64,000 bases of DNA, from NCBI GenBank assembly GCA_024138025.1, contig JAMXBD010001364.1, forward strand, positions 186,001 through 250,000. The letters run 5' to 3'. The DNA comes from Combretum micranthum (Eukaryota; Streptophyta; Magnoliopsida; Myrtales; Combretaceae). The notes under the pieces were generated by a model. The model saw nothing but the letters and a program-made list of their open reading frames with translations, ran no database searches and was not told where the DNA came from. This document shows positions 45,466 to 56,850 of this stretch, piece by piece. Position 1 is the stretch's first letter, and each line of letters opens with the position of its first letter. The position numbers were made by a program, and so were the translations under genes.

Positions 45466-48000
45466 ATTATAGGGGAAAAAAAGACAAAAAAAGACTTAAT
45501 AAATAAATATTAAAGTTAGAATGATGAATAAAGAATTCATACTTCATCTATAAACAAGATACGATTGTCTTGTGAATATTTTTCTCCCTTTGTCTTTTGA
45601 AATCTCTCTCATGTTAAAATTCATACAAATTCTTAAATTTTAAGCAACTTTATAGTGCAGGTCTGGTGATAGATGCTATCATCTTTTTTCCGTACTACTT
45701 GTACCACCTCTCTTTAAATTTAGACCTCTCTGTTTTGCGACTACTTAGTCATATCAGATGCTCAAATTTTGCATTACTCAATCTTTCTTGAAAGGTACAG
45801 ATATTCAAGCATATGATTAGTGTAATTAAAGAAAGACTAAGACAATGATTACCTCAATTCCTTTCAGCTTTGACAATTATAATGATTAAATTAATTTGTA
45901 TCATTTTCAATTATGGCATTATGGATTAAATGTAAAGTATAAACCTTAAAAATGTACTGAAAATATTCAAAGTTAAGACGTTTATTATTGTAATCATTAT
46001 CCTTTAATTTGCGTGGTTACTTACGTCGTTGGTTAAATGCAAGTACTTGTCATCTATGTTTTCCAAGATTTTTTTTCTCCATCTTATTTTCTTTACTCTG
46101 ATCACTTGCTTGAATATTTATTTATTCACTAAAGACTTGAATAAGTTAGAACAAGTGACTAAAGAGAAAGATGGAAAAATATTAGTGAGAGATAGAGACA
46201 TCATTTACTTGCATCTAATATAAGAGAAATCCAATAGTCTCGTCATTGATTTTATCGGATCTAATTCCATCATTATCTAATAATATACATGATATCCAAC
46301 TGTACTTTAAAAGTTCCGCTAATCTAAACAATACAAAGAAATAGCAATAATAATTGCATTACGTATGTAACTATGAATATTTTCTTCATGTATTTTTTTT
46401 TTTTTTTCAAGAATTTTGCAATGCTAAGTATTGAAATCAATATTCAATGAAGTATCTCTAATAATTGACGTCTACCTCCAACTTTACTATAACCGTGAAC
46501 AATTGTGTTAACAAAAGTCTTTAGTAGATTAAAAAATTAAAGATAGGGTTCAAGAAAATTTAAAAAAAAAAAAAAGAAGAAAAAAGAAAAAGAAGACTAT
46601 CCATATCACTAGACCATTGTAGCTTTTTAATATATACAATTAGTGCGTCAAACCACTAGTAATGCTTACAATATGAACTATAAAAGTATCTATAAATTTT
46701 TATAATCTGTAGAAAAAAATATTAACATTAAAAAATGACAACATCTTATGGATTTCAATAAATTTTTCGCTTTTTCTGTATTTATATCATATAAGGGTAG
46801 TAGTACTAACTTATTTATTTTGTCATGTTCTTGTAAAAAAAGCGGTGCTCCCACACCAAATAAATAAATAAAACCGTTTATTGTTCCATTTGAATGTGAA
46901 AACACCAATTCATCAATTATTAGTTTATATTGATTGCAACCTTGTATATATAACACACGGGGAAAAAAAAATGCAAAACACCATTAAATTGAAAATATAT
47001 ATAAATATATATATATATAGTTTCTGGTACTCTCTAAACAAGACCCCAGACACACAAAGTCCTCCAAATGGGGTTGGTGTGGATAGCCTTACTTCTGTCC
47101 CCATTAAGGATAGATATGGTTTGATTTGGCTTGTTTACTTTCAAACCAAACTCAACTATAAAATATATTTTGACTTTTAGTCATTCTGAGCCAAATTGAG
47201 TGGTTCAACTTAGAAAATTTTCAACGACATGAATATAATCTCATATCACATCTACTAACTTCTTTAGATAATCACACGTATTAACAGTATATTAAGAGAT
47301 TGATAAAGTTGATATTGATATATACAATTCAAAAATTTCAAAGGTTAACTAATGTTATTCGCAAATTTAACATGAGTTATAAATCTTAAGTTCATCTATG
47401 GATATTTTCTCATAACTTAGGGTTATAAAAGTTGCAGATACATATATAAAATATATATAGGCTAGATAAAGTGGACATTATTTATTAAATCACGTTAAAA
47501 TACGAGTATATATAATGCTATTGAATTTAATCAGAAAAAAATAAGTATCTAAAAGCCCAATTTTAAAATGGACATATTTTCCATATAAAAAAGGTGACAC
47601 CGATTAGGAAAAAAAAAAATCCTGTGCGATTCTAGACTATAACCCAAAACTATTTGGGAAAATCCAATATTAGGTGGAGAGGAGGGAAAAAACCAAAAAA
47701 AAAAAAATACAAGATCTAAGAATACAAATCTGACATCACTTTTATTTATTTAGGGAAGAATGGTTGCAAATTTTCAAAAGAGTGGGAGTGTGGATACATA
47801 TAGCCTTCAATAATAAGTATAAACTTATTTATTTCAAATCCTAATTTATGATACAATAAGTTTTAATCATAAATTAATTATTACTCTATATTTTTTATGT
47901 CGGTTCAGTACTTCGATTTGAAAATTTTTCAAACCAAATTTGAGGGTAACAGACGCACACGCTTTTGTGTTTGATTAATTTGATTCAGTTGACATTATGG
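45466..48000. other. AT-rich intergenic sequence
   Basis: No gene recognised in either strand. Short A and AT runs occur at 46561-46590 and 46998-47019. The open frames here are short and without family signature. Confidence 0.5.
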
Positions 48001-48006
48001 ACTTTT

Positions 48007-48058
48007 ATTTTATTTTATTTTATTTATTTATTTATTTATTTTTTTTTTTTTTTTTTGT
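48007..48058. repeat. (TTTTA)n / (TTTA)n / T-run low-complexity tract
   Basis: Pentamer then tetramer repeats merging into a run of about 19 T. Confidence 0.9.
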
Positions 48059-48101
48059 TCCACCCCTTTTATGAGTTGACATCTAAAATTGTCCATTATG
48101 G

Positions 48102-48310
48102 TCACGCCGCATCTAAAATCACAAAAAATCTTGAGTGTGTGGAAATAGGTAATAAGGTTAAAATCGAAATCCCGCAGTACGAAGTACATCTAACAGCAAA
48201 TATTCTTGTAAGTTGTAACAGCTGCTGAAGGGTGTCGTTTTGCCCGATGAGAAGCCTACAATCATTAATAATGCTTGCACCTGATTTACTGGCGTCCACA
48301 CTTCCCAGGC
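48102..48310 (-). pseudogene. Unassigned minus-strand segment, possibly a second LINE RNase H scrap
   Basis: The minus strand reads SKSGASIINDCRLLIGQND and later FAVRCTSY. Plant LINE RNase H domains often have ..(I/V)..DC..LL.. followed by VRR.AN. The match is weak, frames are broken, and another reading frame is also open here. I would not rely on it. Confidence 0.22.
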
Positions 48311-48707
48311 AAAGGATTTGCGGGACGATTTCTCATCTTTTTGATCCATGTCACATGCATAACTTACTTCTCATTTAAAAGGGGGAAAAACAATCGAAAG
48401 TATACATGTATGGTCCAACTTAATTTCTTAATCTACAAATAAAGATTAAGTACAATATAATGGCTGTTATATGGGTCTGAGCAATTTCAATTTCAATTTT
48501 TTTTCACTCTTTAAAGACCTTTAATTTAATATAAATTATAATGTCAAAATCATTGAACTTATGAAGCACACGACGAAGCAAAATACATACATCAGACATG
48601 GACCGAATCTTAAAAAAACTGATAGTATAATAATTAGGACACATAACTTGATATATAGCAAGCAAAAATATCTGTGGCATGTGTAATTCATTGCAAGGTA
48701 CTTATGA

Positions 48708-48743
<36 letters not shown>

Positions 48744-48935
48744 ATTTTTACCATTAAAAAATTTTTGATGGCTTTAACTCTTGTTACCGGTAAATAAGAT
48801 TCAACGACTATTCTTCTATTCACAATGGGAAGTCTGAGCGAGGAAGGTAACTTACCAGCAGCGTCCTAACATTAACAAGGATCTATCCATAAACATAATC
48901 TCTAGACACAACGAAGATACCTTTGCCTATAGCAA

Positions 48936-48945
48936 CAGTCGATCC
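48936..48945 (-). promoter_or_regulatory. Pol III B box of the SINE
   Basis: GGATCGACTG on the minus strand, 33 bases after the A box. Confidence 0.65.
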
Positions 48946-48978
48946 CATGACTACTCGGAGGATGAATAAAAGCCTTAT

Positions 48979-48990
48979 CAACTGAGCTAA
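48979..48990 (-). promoter_or_regulatory. Pol III A box of the SINE
   Basis: TTAGCTCAGTTG on the minus strand, 11 bases from the 5' end of the element, the usual place for an internal tRNA-type promoter. Confidence 0.8.
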
Positions 48991-49397
48991 TCTCTACTGG
49001 CACTTATGAATATTGTTCAAATGAGCATTTTCACCGGTATCGGTACAGATATTTTCACACAGTCACGTTTCGTTCAGACTTGATCAATGTCTCGCCTATG
49101 TTTTGTTAGTTGTTCCAAGTTACAACTAGCGACAATAGTTTATGTTGCACCAAGTTGTAATCCTTTATTCGCTTTTAACTTTACTACAATACAAAATCTC
49201 ATGATAAGATTTGAAATATATTTCGGAATATATACCATTCTATGCCTTTACTATCGCATTTATCTTAACAATTTCTTTAATTAAAAGTCCAACATATAGT
49301 GGTCTCAAATACATATCATAATTAAAAACCACTCTTCCATTTTCATATCTCATGCCCCTTTAGTGGGATCACGAAACTCCTCATCATTTACCCATTC

Positions 49398-49525
49398 CAT
49401 ACCTAAAAGCTTAGATTGATGTGAAGTGAATGGACTTTTAATATGAACTCATTTACTTTTTTACATACCTAGCGGTTAAGATCGATGTGAAGTGAGCAGG
49501 CTTTAAGTATGGACTTATGTATTTA
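49398..49525. repeat. Two-copy tandem duplication, period 66 bp
   Basis: Units starting CATACCTA at 49398 and 49464 share GATGTGAAGTGA and TATG(A/G)ACT(C/T)AT words with about 75-80 percent identity by eye. Non-coding. Confidence 0.7.
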
Positions 49526-50145
49526 GACGGCATCAATAATTTAGGAAAAAATGTAATTGCTTTCTTTGGGGCGAAAGAATATAGAAGAAAAAAATTAATG
49601 GTGTGATACATCTTTATTCACATGATTAAAAGATAAGCACCATTATCCCCATAACATGATAGTACTTTTAAAACCTTAGATAAACACATGTAAATGACGC
49701 TTTTTTTTGTCAATTAAGTAGATTTTATTCCTCTGGAGAATGGATAAAAAATCAAAATATACGCAGTCAAGGCCGTTATATTCTAGTAGTATAAATATTG
49801 CCAATTGGTTTCTCGATGCAATGAATTGGATTTTATTCCTCTGGAATAATTTAAAAAAAAACACCGGGATTACCACTTATCCAAATTTTGCCAATAGTGA
49901 ATCTAAAGCCTTTGTTAATGATATCTAATGCATTTAATTTTTTTTTTTCCAGTATCTTATCATAATCAGAACATTGAAAATTACAAATTTTCTTCATATT
50001 GATGATTAGTCATTTTTTTCCCCAGATAATGACGATTAGTCACATAAACGCTTGTCGATAAAGCTAAATTAGTTACAATTTGAGTTGTTTAAGTTTCAAA
50101 CAAAACAGTAAAAGCAATAATTCATGGTTTTCAATGCCCTTATCT
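49526..50145. other. AT-rich intergenic sequence
   Basis: Nothing recognised. The phrase GATTTTATTCCTCTGGA occurs twice (49723 and 49829), a small dispersed repeat. Confidence 0.5.
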
Positions 50146-50147
50146 AA

Positions 50148-50245
50148 TTTTTTTTTTCTTTTTGCTACGAAGAGGATTCGAACCTGGACCTCTCACTTGA
50201 AAGATTAGGAACACATTTATTTATATGCTATCACTAAGAAAAACT
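50148..50245 (-). mobile_element. Small poly(A) retroposon remnant with B box-like site
   Basis: The minus strand reads TCAAGTGAGAGGTCCAGG, continuing as TTCGAATCCTCTTCG, then TAGCAAAAAG and A9. GGTTCGAATCC matches the RNA polymerase III B box exactly. It has the same layout as 44367-44460. The 5' limit is uncertain and a clear target duplication is not seen. Confidence 0.5.
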
Positions 50246-51290
50246 ATGCTAATTATTTATTTATTAATTTTTTTTTTTTTTTGGGAAAAAAATGCACTTT
50301 TCGCTCACATTAGGTCATTTGCTTGGTAGTGTTGGTAAACTCTTGAACATAAAAAATCAAACGCACCCTATTTTTTATTAACAGTGTGTATTCATGGTCA
50401 TAGACATCCCAAACTAGACATTTCCATCTAACACACACCTGATAGAACAGGATGCGTCTTTTGTCAATGTACTGGATTGGAAACAGCATATAGAAGATAT
50501 TAATTAAACTCCTGAAGTACTTGTTAAGACCAAAAGAGGAAGTAATGATATTATTTCCAAGCATTTATTATTTTTTAATCAATCTTGAAAAGATGAACTT
50601 CATTTGTTCTTTTTTACCCTACAGTCAGATGTCCTTGTCCAGCACACCTCTACTTTTCACAATTCCTGGCATCATTATGCGATCATAGAAAATCTACAAC
50701 AAGAACGTGGATGTTATATTCTAGTCAAAAAGCCAGCTACACGTAGTCATGGGTTTTGCAAATTAGAACTTAACTAATGATCATATCCAGAAAATATAAA
50801 CTGCATGATATAAAGACCCACAAAGAGGAAAGGATAAGGATAAGTGTGCTACAACATTCAAGACGATATGGCGGACAAGTTTTACTGCATGACAAAATGC
50901 CCCTAGAAGAGATGCTTGGGACATCACGGTCCCTCCTCGAGCAGGGCACTCATCAACATTTCGCAGGGGCCAAGGATCAAGTGACTTCTCACAAGTCCTG
51001 GTCTGGGGCATACTATATCAAAGACATGAATTAAACTTTGAGACCTTGTCTGTGGCAACTGAGTGTTTGCTTAAGCGGGAAGTTAAATGATAGGGGGCAT
51101 AATAGAGCATAAGAGTATCAATAAAAGATGTCCATGATGAGTATTCTTCAGCTTGAGAATCGATTCTGTGAAAGGTCAAATAATGCTATTTTGATGCCTT
51201 GTCAAGTTAGTGATCCAGAGAACACAAATAGGTTAGACTAGCATCTAGGGTAATGCCCAGAAAGTAATTGGTTGTCATTATGATAAAACA
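50246..51290. other. Low-copy sequence without a recognised gene
   Basis: Overlapping open frames on both strands at 50777-51034 are less AT-rich than the surroundings, but neither product has a family signature. This region lies downstream of the DUF538-family gene. Confidence 0.4.
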
Positions 51291-51385
51291 GCAGCAGCAA
51301 CAATAATCAGACCTTATTCCCACCTATATGGGTTGGTTATATACATCAGGCTTTGCTCTTGTTAAGGGGGTGAAATCATTAGAAA
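51285..51385. repeat. Dispersed-repeat fragment with (CAG/CAA)n leader
   Basis: CAGCAGCAGCAACAA is followed by ACCTTATTCCCACCTATATG and GGTTGGTTATATACATCAG. Sequences of the form (CAA)n CCTTATCCCA...TGGGGTCGGCTA are common dispersed repeats in plant genomes. The class (LINE tail or other) cannot be settled here. Confidence 0.45.
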
Positions 51386-51520
51386 CAAAAAAAGTTATAA
51401 ATCATTTTTTATCAAACGAGGAGAAGAATAAGCAGTAGCAGAGCAAAACTAGGCTGACGGTTAGACCACAAATAAGGTCACAGCTTCATAAATCTAAAAT
51501 TATGATAGATAATCCCGTAC

Positions 51521-51812
51521 CACAAAGAAGTCAATACTCCATCCGTGTCGAGCAATGTTGCAAACAAGTTAGGACATCAAAATTAAATCAGCAAGAAATC
51601 CTAGAAATTACTCAATTGATACAACTGCCACTTTATAACTCCCCATAGAAGATCATCTCCTATCAAAGAAGTTAATACTCCAATCCATGTTAAGCGTGTC
51701 ACAAAACAATGTTAGGACATGAATTAAATCAGCAAGAAATCCTAAAAATTACTCAATTGATACAACTGCTACTTTAGAACTCCCCAAGAGAAGATCATCT
51801 CCTACCAAAGCT
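51521..51812. repeat. Two-copy tandem duplication, period about 141 bp
   Basis: Both units contain AAATCAGCAAGAAATCCTA, ATTACTCAATTGATACAACT and AGAAGATCATCTCCTA(T/C). Identity is high over the second half and lower in the first. It lies downstream of the stop codon of the DUF538-family gene. Confidence 0.85.
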
Positions 51813-52579
51813 AAGACTGAAAGATTTTCTCAATCACGAGCTGTTAGTATAAACTTTTTACAAGAGAAAGTATGTTTTATGAACACCACCCTGCAAAAAC
51901 ATCTGCTCAAACTCTCCAAGAATGGTTCACAGTCCAACAAGGACACCTGAGCATAAAAATATGAACATGAGTCACTTTAGAGAGAAATTAGTTTGTCAAC
52001 ATACATGCCGCTTTTTCACCATCACCAAATAAGCTAAATGAAAGTCATTAAATTAGCAGTGTATAAAGTAGTTAAGCTGGGTAGCTGTTAGTCATTACCC
52101 ATGAAGAGAATAAGTTGATCAAAATTTAATGCAAAGAAAAGACCTTTATTCTGATTCTTTATCACATAATAACAGTTCTTAAATCTAAATTTCATGCTAC
52201 AAAGGCAGACCATAGGATAATAACCACAATTATGTAGATAGTACAAACGGAATAAATAAACGAAATGAGCCTCTGCAGAGCTTTTCACCTGAAATGATAC
52301 TGTATGATGCTCCAGCCACTTCATCTTTTTTTCCTGGTGGGACAATGGTTATAATGGCAATGAGACAACTTATGCTTTTCCACCAAATCAAAATATGCCT
52401 GCCATCATTTTCTTAGCTGGAGCCCGGCCTGATCAATCCACACACTTCACAATATTGGAAGGAAAAGGCAATCGAGCACACTGAAGTCAAAACCCCTAAG
52501 CAGGACTCTTTGACAACACCATTTACAATTATCTAAACCTCTTCCATTAGACATTTTACAGTGCCTTATTTTGCAAATT

Positions 52580-54125
52580 TTACATGACATTGCTTCTAGG
52601 AAGTTCACGATCGATTTGATATTGGTTTTTATCCAATAGATTCTGCAACAAATATGCAAAGAGATTCAGTGCTAGTGAATACCTTTCAGTCATAATAAAA
52701 TCAATTGATGCAATCTTTTTAAGTTAGCACAATAAAGCAAAACAATCAGTAATTACTTAAGCAAACACAAATTAAATTCAGGACAAAGAGCAATCCAGGA
52801 TGAGCAAAAAATAAATAAACAAGCTTAAGTGGCCAACTAACTCTTTGTAAACAGCAAAGTTCCAGATATGCAAGAATAAAGCATCCAATTCAACAAAGAT
52901 ATATCATTAATTCCTTAAAACCAATAGAAGGGACACCTAATAATCAGACGAATAAAACCGGAAATCTGATAAGGAAAACAATGTGACAACAGAAATCATC
53001 CAGCCCAAAACTGACAATTCAACAATCAAAATCAAACTTATCAAAGAAAACACTAATTATCAGAGGACAAAAACAAAGAAACTAGAAAATTAAAACAAAC
53101 TCCAAATCATTCAAACCAAATCCGAACCAAACAGAGCTCAAAATTCAGTCTTTGATCCATCCAAACATAAACTAAACACCAACTCAACTGAATTCATTGA
53201 AAAGAACATTTCATCAATCAAAAACATAATCTTTACCAGAAAAAAAAATTTCAGACAATTCAAAAGTAAACCATACAACCAATTCAAGCAATTTCATTGA
53301 CCAAAAAAATACATAAAAAAAAAGCTCAGAAACACAATCTTTGTCAATAAAAGCCATCTCCAAAAACGCAATATGTGAATTCAAAGGCATACCAAGCACC
53401 AATCCAATCAAATACAGTATATAAATAATTCTTCACCTCAGAAAACAGTCTTTTATCATCAAAAACATCTCGAAACCAAACAGATGCACAAATATCTAAT
53501 CTTTAAGCGATTTAAATACAGAGAACAATGCTCATAAAAAACACTCTTTTATCATAAGAAAAACAACTCCAAGCCAAACAAAACACCAAAGATCCAATCT
53601 TCAAATAATCTAAACGAGCACAAACCTCAGAATCCCACTCTCTAATCAAATTTCCTTCAAATTCTTTCTCGCGCGTTGCGACACACTTGGGCGGCGACTC
53701 AAAAAGCGAAAGCGAGAACTGCTTAAAGACCACACCAACATCAAAGTAAATGATACCAGAACTAGGAATATCAACACGAATCCCTTTAACCGGGAACCAC
53801 AAGAACAATTCTTGAGCCGAAACACCAGAAAGCGAACCGATCTGACCGTAACTAAGAGTACCCGAAACATTTTGATCGTAATGTAATTGGCTTTCGAATT
53901 TAGCATTACAAGCTTTATCTAAGTGTACTTCGAAGTGACCGTCAGGGTCGATAGTGAATCCGGTCACACCCTTTGGGAAGATTCCCATTGGAAGACCATG
54001 TGATTTGAGGATGTCGTAAATGGAAGAAGAAAAAGAAGAAGAAGGACGAGGAGGAGGAGAAGAGGAAAGTGATGGTGTGGAAAGGAGAGGAGAGAGATGA
54101 AGATTAGTAAGGGAAGGAGTGACAT
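52580..54125 (-). CDS. DUF538-family secretory protein, two exons, signal-peptide frame out of register
   Basis: Exon 1 runs to 53626. Its frame carries, in order, SIYDILKSHGLPMGIFPKG, GHFEVHLDKACNAKFES, QLHYDQNVSGTLSYGQIG, AQELFLWFPVKGIRVDIPS, IIYFDVGVVFKQFSLS and REWDSE, the full pattern of the plant DUF538 domain (extracellular or membrane-associated proteins of unclear function). The donor GAG|GTTTGT at 53625 and an acceptor TTTGTTGCAG before 52642 give a 983-bp phase-0 intron. Exon 2 (52580-52642) reads LLDKNQYQIDRELPRSNVM then TAA. The domain frame is open upstream to 54169 but has no ATG before 53988, which would omit the signal peptide. The ATG at 54125 gives a signal-peptide-like MSLLPLLIFISLLS in another frame; one extra base (or two fewer) would join them. 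Either the locus is a recent null allele, or the assembly has an indel, or a short form starts at 53988. Exon 2 is less certain than the domain. Confidence 0.82.
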
Positions 54126-54227
54126 GTTTTTTGGGTTTGGGGTGTTTGGAGTTTTGTTGTTGGATTTTTCATGGAGTGGAGTGGTATAGCATTAGGTATA
54201 TGATGATATAGCTTGGTGTTCTAGTGC

Positions 54228-54310
54228 GGTGATGGTGATGGTGATGGTGGTCTTTTGCTTTGCTTGGTAGTGTTTCTTTGGCTGAGAGAGAGAGTAGAGA
54301 GAGAGAGAGG
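54228..54310 (-). repeat. Microsatellites in the leader or promoter of the DUF538-family gene
   Basis: (GGTGAT)n at 54228-54250 and (GA)n at about 54283-54309 (plus-strand reading), 100-190 bp upstream of the ATG at 54125. On the gene strand these are ATC/CAC and TC repeats, frequent in plant 5' leaders. Confidence 0.75.
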
Positions 54311-56648
54311 GAAGAGTGCGAAGATGGGTGGAAGGGTTTTAGCTTTTAGAGTGGAAGGTTTCAATTTAAGCTTAAGGGGTTTTCTTAGGGTTATTGATTC
54401 GTGTTAGTGAGACAGTAATGAGCATGATATTTTCTATGGAATTCAGCATTTGTGATATTGTTAAAAAAATATATGAAATTGGGTGAAATGATTAATTTAC
54501 ACGATAATGGTAATGTATTTAACGTGTAAATATATTGTGTTATGTATTATATTATTTTTCTTTTAATAAACATCTTTTTAACTATGTCGTGTTTTATTAT
54601 CGTATTGTTTTACCAATTGAATGCTAAAAATGGATACAAAATTATACTCGTGCAAGTCGAAATAATTTGTATCGAGTCCATAGAAAAAATAGGCAAATAC
54701 CAATTAAATAAATTAATTACACAAATATTATTACAGTATCACATTCACATCTTAAAGATATGATATTTAAATTATAAAAGTGTCAAATATTGCAACTTGC
54801 AAATAACGATACTAGTATAAATTATGTGTATTACACTTACAGTATAGATGCTCATTTGTATTGTACCTATGTGTGTTGCATGTACTACATGCGATATCTT
54901 ACTATATTACACTTGCAATATGTAATTTTTTTTGTAAAATAATGTATTACATTTCCAATATGCAATATATAAACATTTTGCACCTACTTAAATTACCTAA
55001 CATGATATACACTATAAATCATGGTCTAAAATAATAGATTATAAGTAAAGCTAAGCTGAATTGGATTTTTCATATATTTGTGAAATTCAAATTTATTTAT
55101 TGATAATATTTTACTAAGTTGAGTATAGAATAGTCTATATAATATTAAAAAAATTACAAATATCATGTACCATAAAATCTGTGCTATACATTGTATAGAA
55201 ATCAAAATAGACTCGAGAAAGGTACCCATACCATAAATATAGATTTTAAAAATTTAGGATTAAGCAATAACCAGCTACAGCGATGCATGATATTCACCTG
55301 AAGCAAACGTGACCATTTAGCTATCATAAATTCCTAGGCCAATGCTGGACCTTCTTCATAGGAGAGAAAAATGGGTTGGAATAATTTATAACGTTTATTT
55401 GTAATTGTTAATTGCGCCAAAGTTTGACCATACTTGTTTATAGATTAAGTATCAATATTAATATGCCAAGGAGAGTTGGGATTTTTGTCATTCAACAAAC
55501 ATAAACCAACAATTCGATCCTATATTTAGAAGTAATGGTTCATTTTTTATTGATATATGATTAAATTCAGCCAACCATGATCATTCTGGAGTTTAATTTT
55601 TATCGATTCTTCAGTTCCAATATAAAGAAATATCCTCATCGATGTTTAAAGTATGAAATTAAAAAATTATCATTTTTTATGTATTTAATTTTATAAAATA
55701 TATGATTACTCTTAAAAGAATTCTTTTTTTAAAAAAAAAATCCTTATACTTCCACATACAATGATAAGAATATTGAAAACGAAAAAAAAAAAAAAATTAT
55801 GACTATAATGTACTCAACCATAACCCTATAGACATAGATGGGTCTTTTATAAAACCATGTTTATAATAATGATTTTGATTCCATTTTTTCTGTAATTGAT
55901 TTATAGAGAATTAAAGTAGTTGGATCTGACTATACTTTCAATTCAATAGTGAGATTAATTTTTAATTGTATTTATTTTAAAAAAAAGAAATAAATGAAGA
56001 CAAAATATCAGCATATGCACAATGTTTTTTAGTTCTGAGTTGATTTTACATTAGAGGAATTTTATGCATGGACCATGCTAGTGGAGGAAAAAAAAAAATT
56101 AATGACTCAAATTTCATTTAACTCCTTTCAAGAGGGAGAGAATGGTGGCCAATGATCCTATATTGTAGTGGCTTTTTTCCTAATTTTTTTACATTAAAGG
56201 TCTCTTCTTCGAATCCTTTCTCCCAGTATAATTAAGAACAGAGGGGATTTACGAGACTTATCAATAATTGGTGGTGAGTGGTGAAAGGTGGGTCCCGTGG
56301 AAACTCTGAATTCTGAACTTGTCAACCCAGGAAGGGGTTAAATTGTACAGCTTGTGGTCCAATAATCAAACAACGAGACAGGACACCCCTACTAAGAGCA
56401 TCTATAGGCGGGGAAGGATCTCACTGTTAGGGGTTTTTATGGATATTATTTTTTTTTTTTTGGGATTTTTTACGAAAAACTTCAAAAAATAAATTTTTTT
56501 AGAATATTATTATTATGTAAAAGAGAAGTATTGTGTAGAAGTAAATGGCACTTGTAAAAATATAAAAAGAAATAAAAAAAACTTATATAAGAAATCTTAT
56601 AGATAAAATAACGTGATTCTTTAAAAGAAAAGTTTTTTAAATTGCTAT
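54311..56648. other. AT-rich intergenic sequence
   Basis: Upstream region of the DUF538-family gene and beyond. No gene recognised. A slightly GC-richer stretch at 56220-56440 has no open frame of interest. Confidence 0.5.
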
Positions 56649-56850
56649 ATGATATTTGAAGGAACTCACGAAGATTCTTACGAACGTGAATGGTCTAAGC
56701 TCAGTGGCTCATCATCTTCTCATTCCTGTAAGCTCAGCACAGCCACTCATCGTATCGTATGCCATTGCGGCTGCATATTCGAGAAATCTGAGAGATTTAC
56801 GCGCGCCCTGTTTTGGAAAACGCCGACAATAATGCATGACCATACATAAA
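56649..56850 (+). pseudogene. Possible remnant of a short zinc-finger (GRF-like) protein
   Basis: A 66-codon frame with higher GC than its surroundings reads SGSSSSHSCKLSTATHRIVC, then HCGCIFEKSERFTRALFWK and TP. A serine-rich start followed by CxCG and a (R)FW..P end resembles the N-terminus of plant GRF zinc-finger proteins, often found near transposons. The second half of the finger is missing. The match is to a pattern only. Confidence 0.3.

Larger units (their letters stand above)
48712..49001 (-). mobile_element. tRNA-derived SINE with perfect target-site duplication
   Basis: Read on the minus strand from 49001. An RNA polymerase III A box (TTAGCTCAGTTG, 48979-48990) and a B box-like site (GGATCGACTG, 48936-48945) lie 33 bases apart, as in plant SINEs. 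About 190 bases of tRNA-unrelated body follow, ending in a (GT)n(AT)n tail at 48712-48737 instead of poly(A). The element is flanked by identical 12-bp duplications ACTTATGAATAT (48700-48711 and 49002-49013). The A box is close to consensus (TRGCTCAGTTGG); the B box departs from GGTTCGANNC at two places. No second copy is seen in the window. Confidence 0.85.

Noticed and set aside
48925..48995. Possible tRNA gene on the minus strand
   Set aside because: A and B boxes are present but no acceptor stem or cloverleaf can be formed, and 12-bp target duplications show a SINE.
50777..51034. 85-codon plus-strand frame and 76-codon minus-strand frame
   Set aside because: They overlap each other, have no recognisable motif, and their length is ordinary for a less AT-rich patch.
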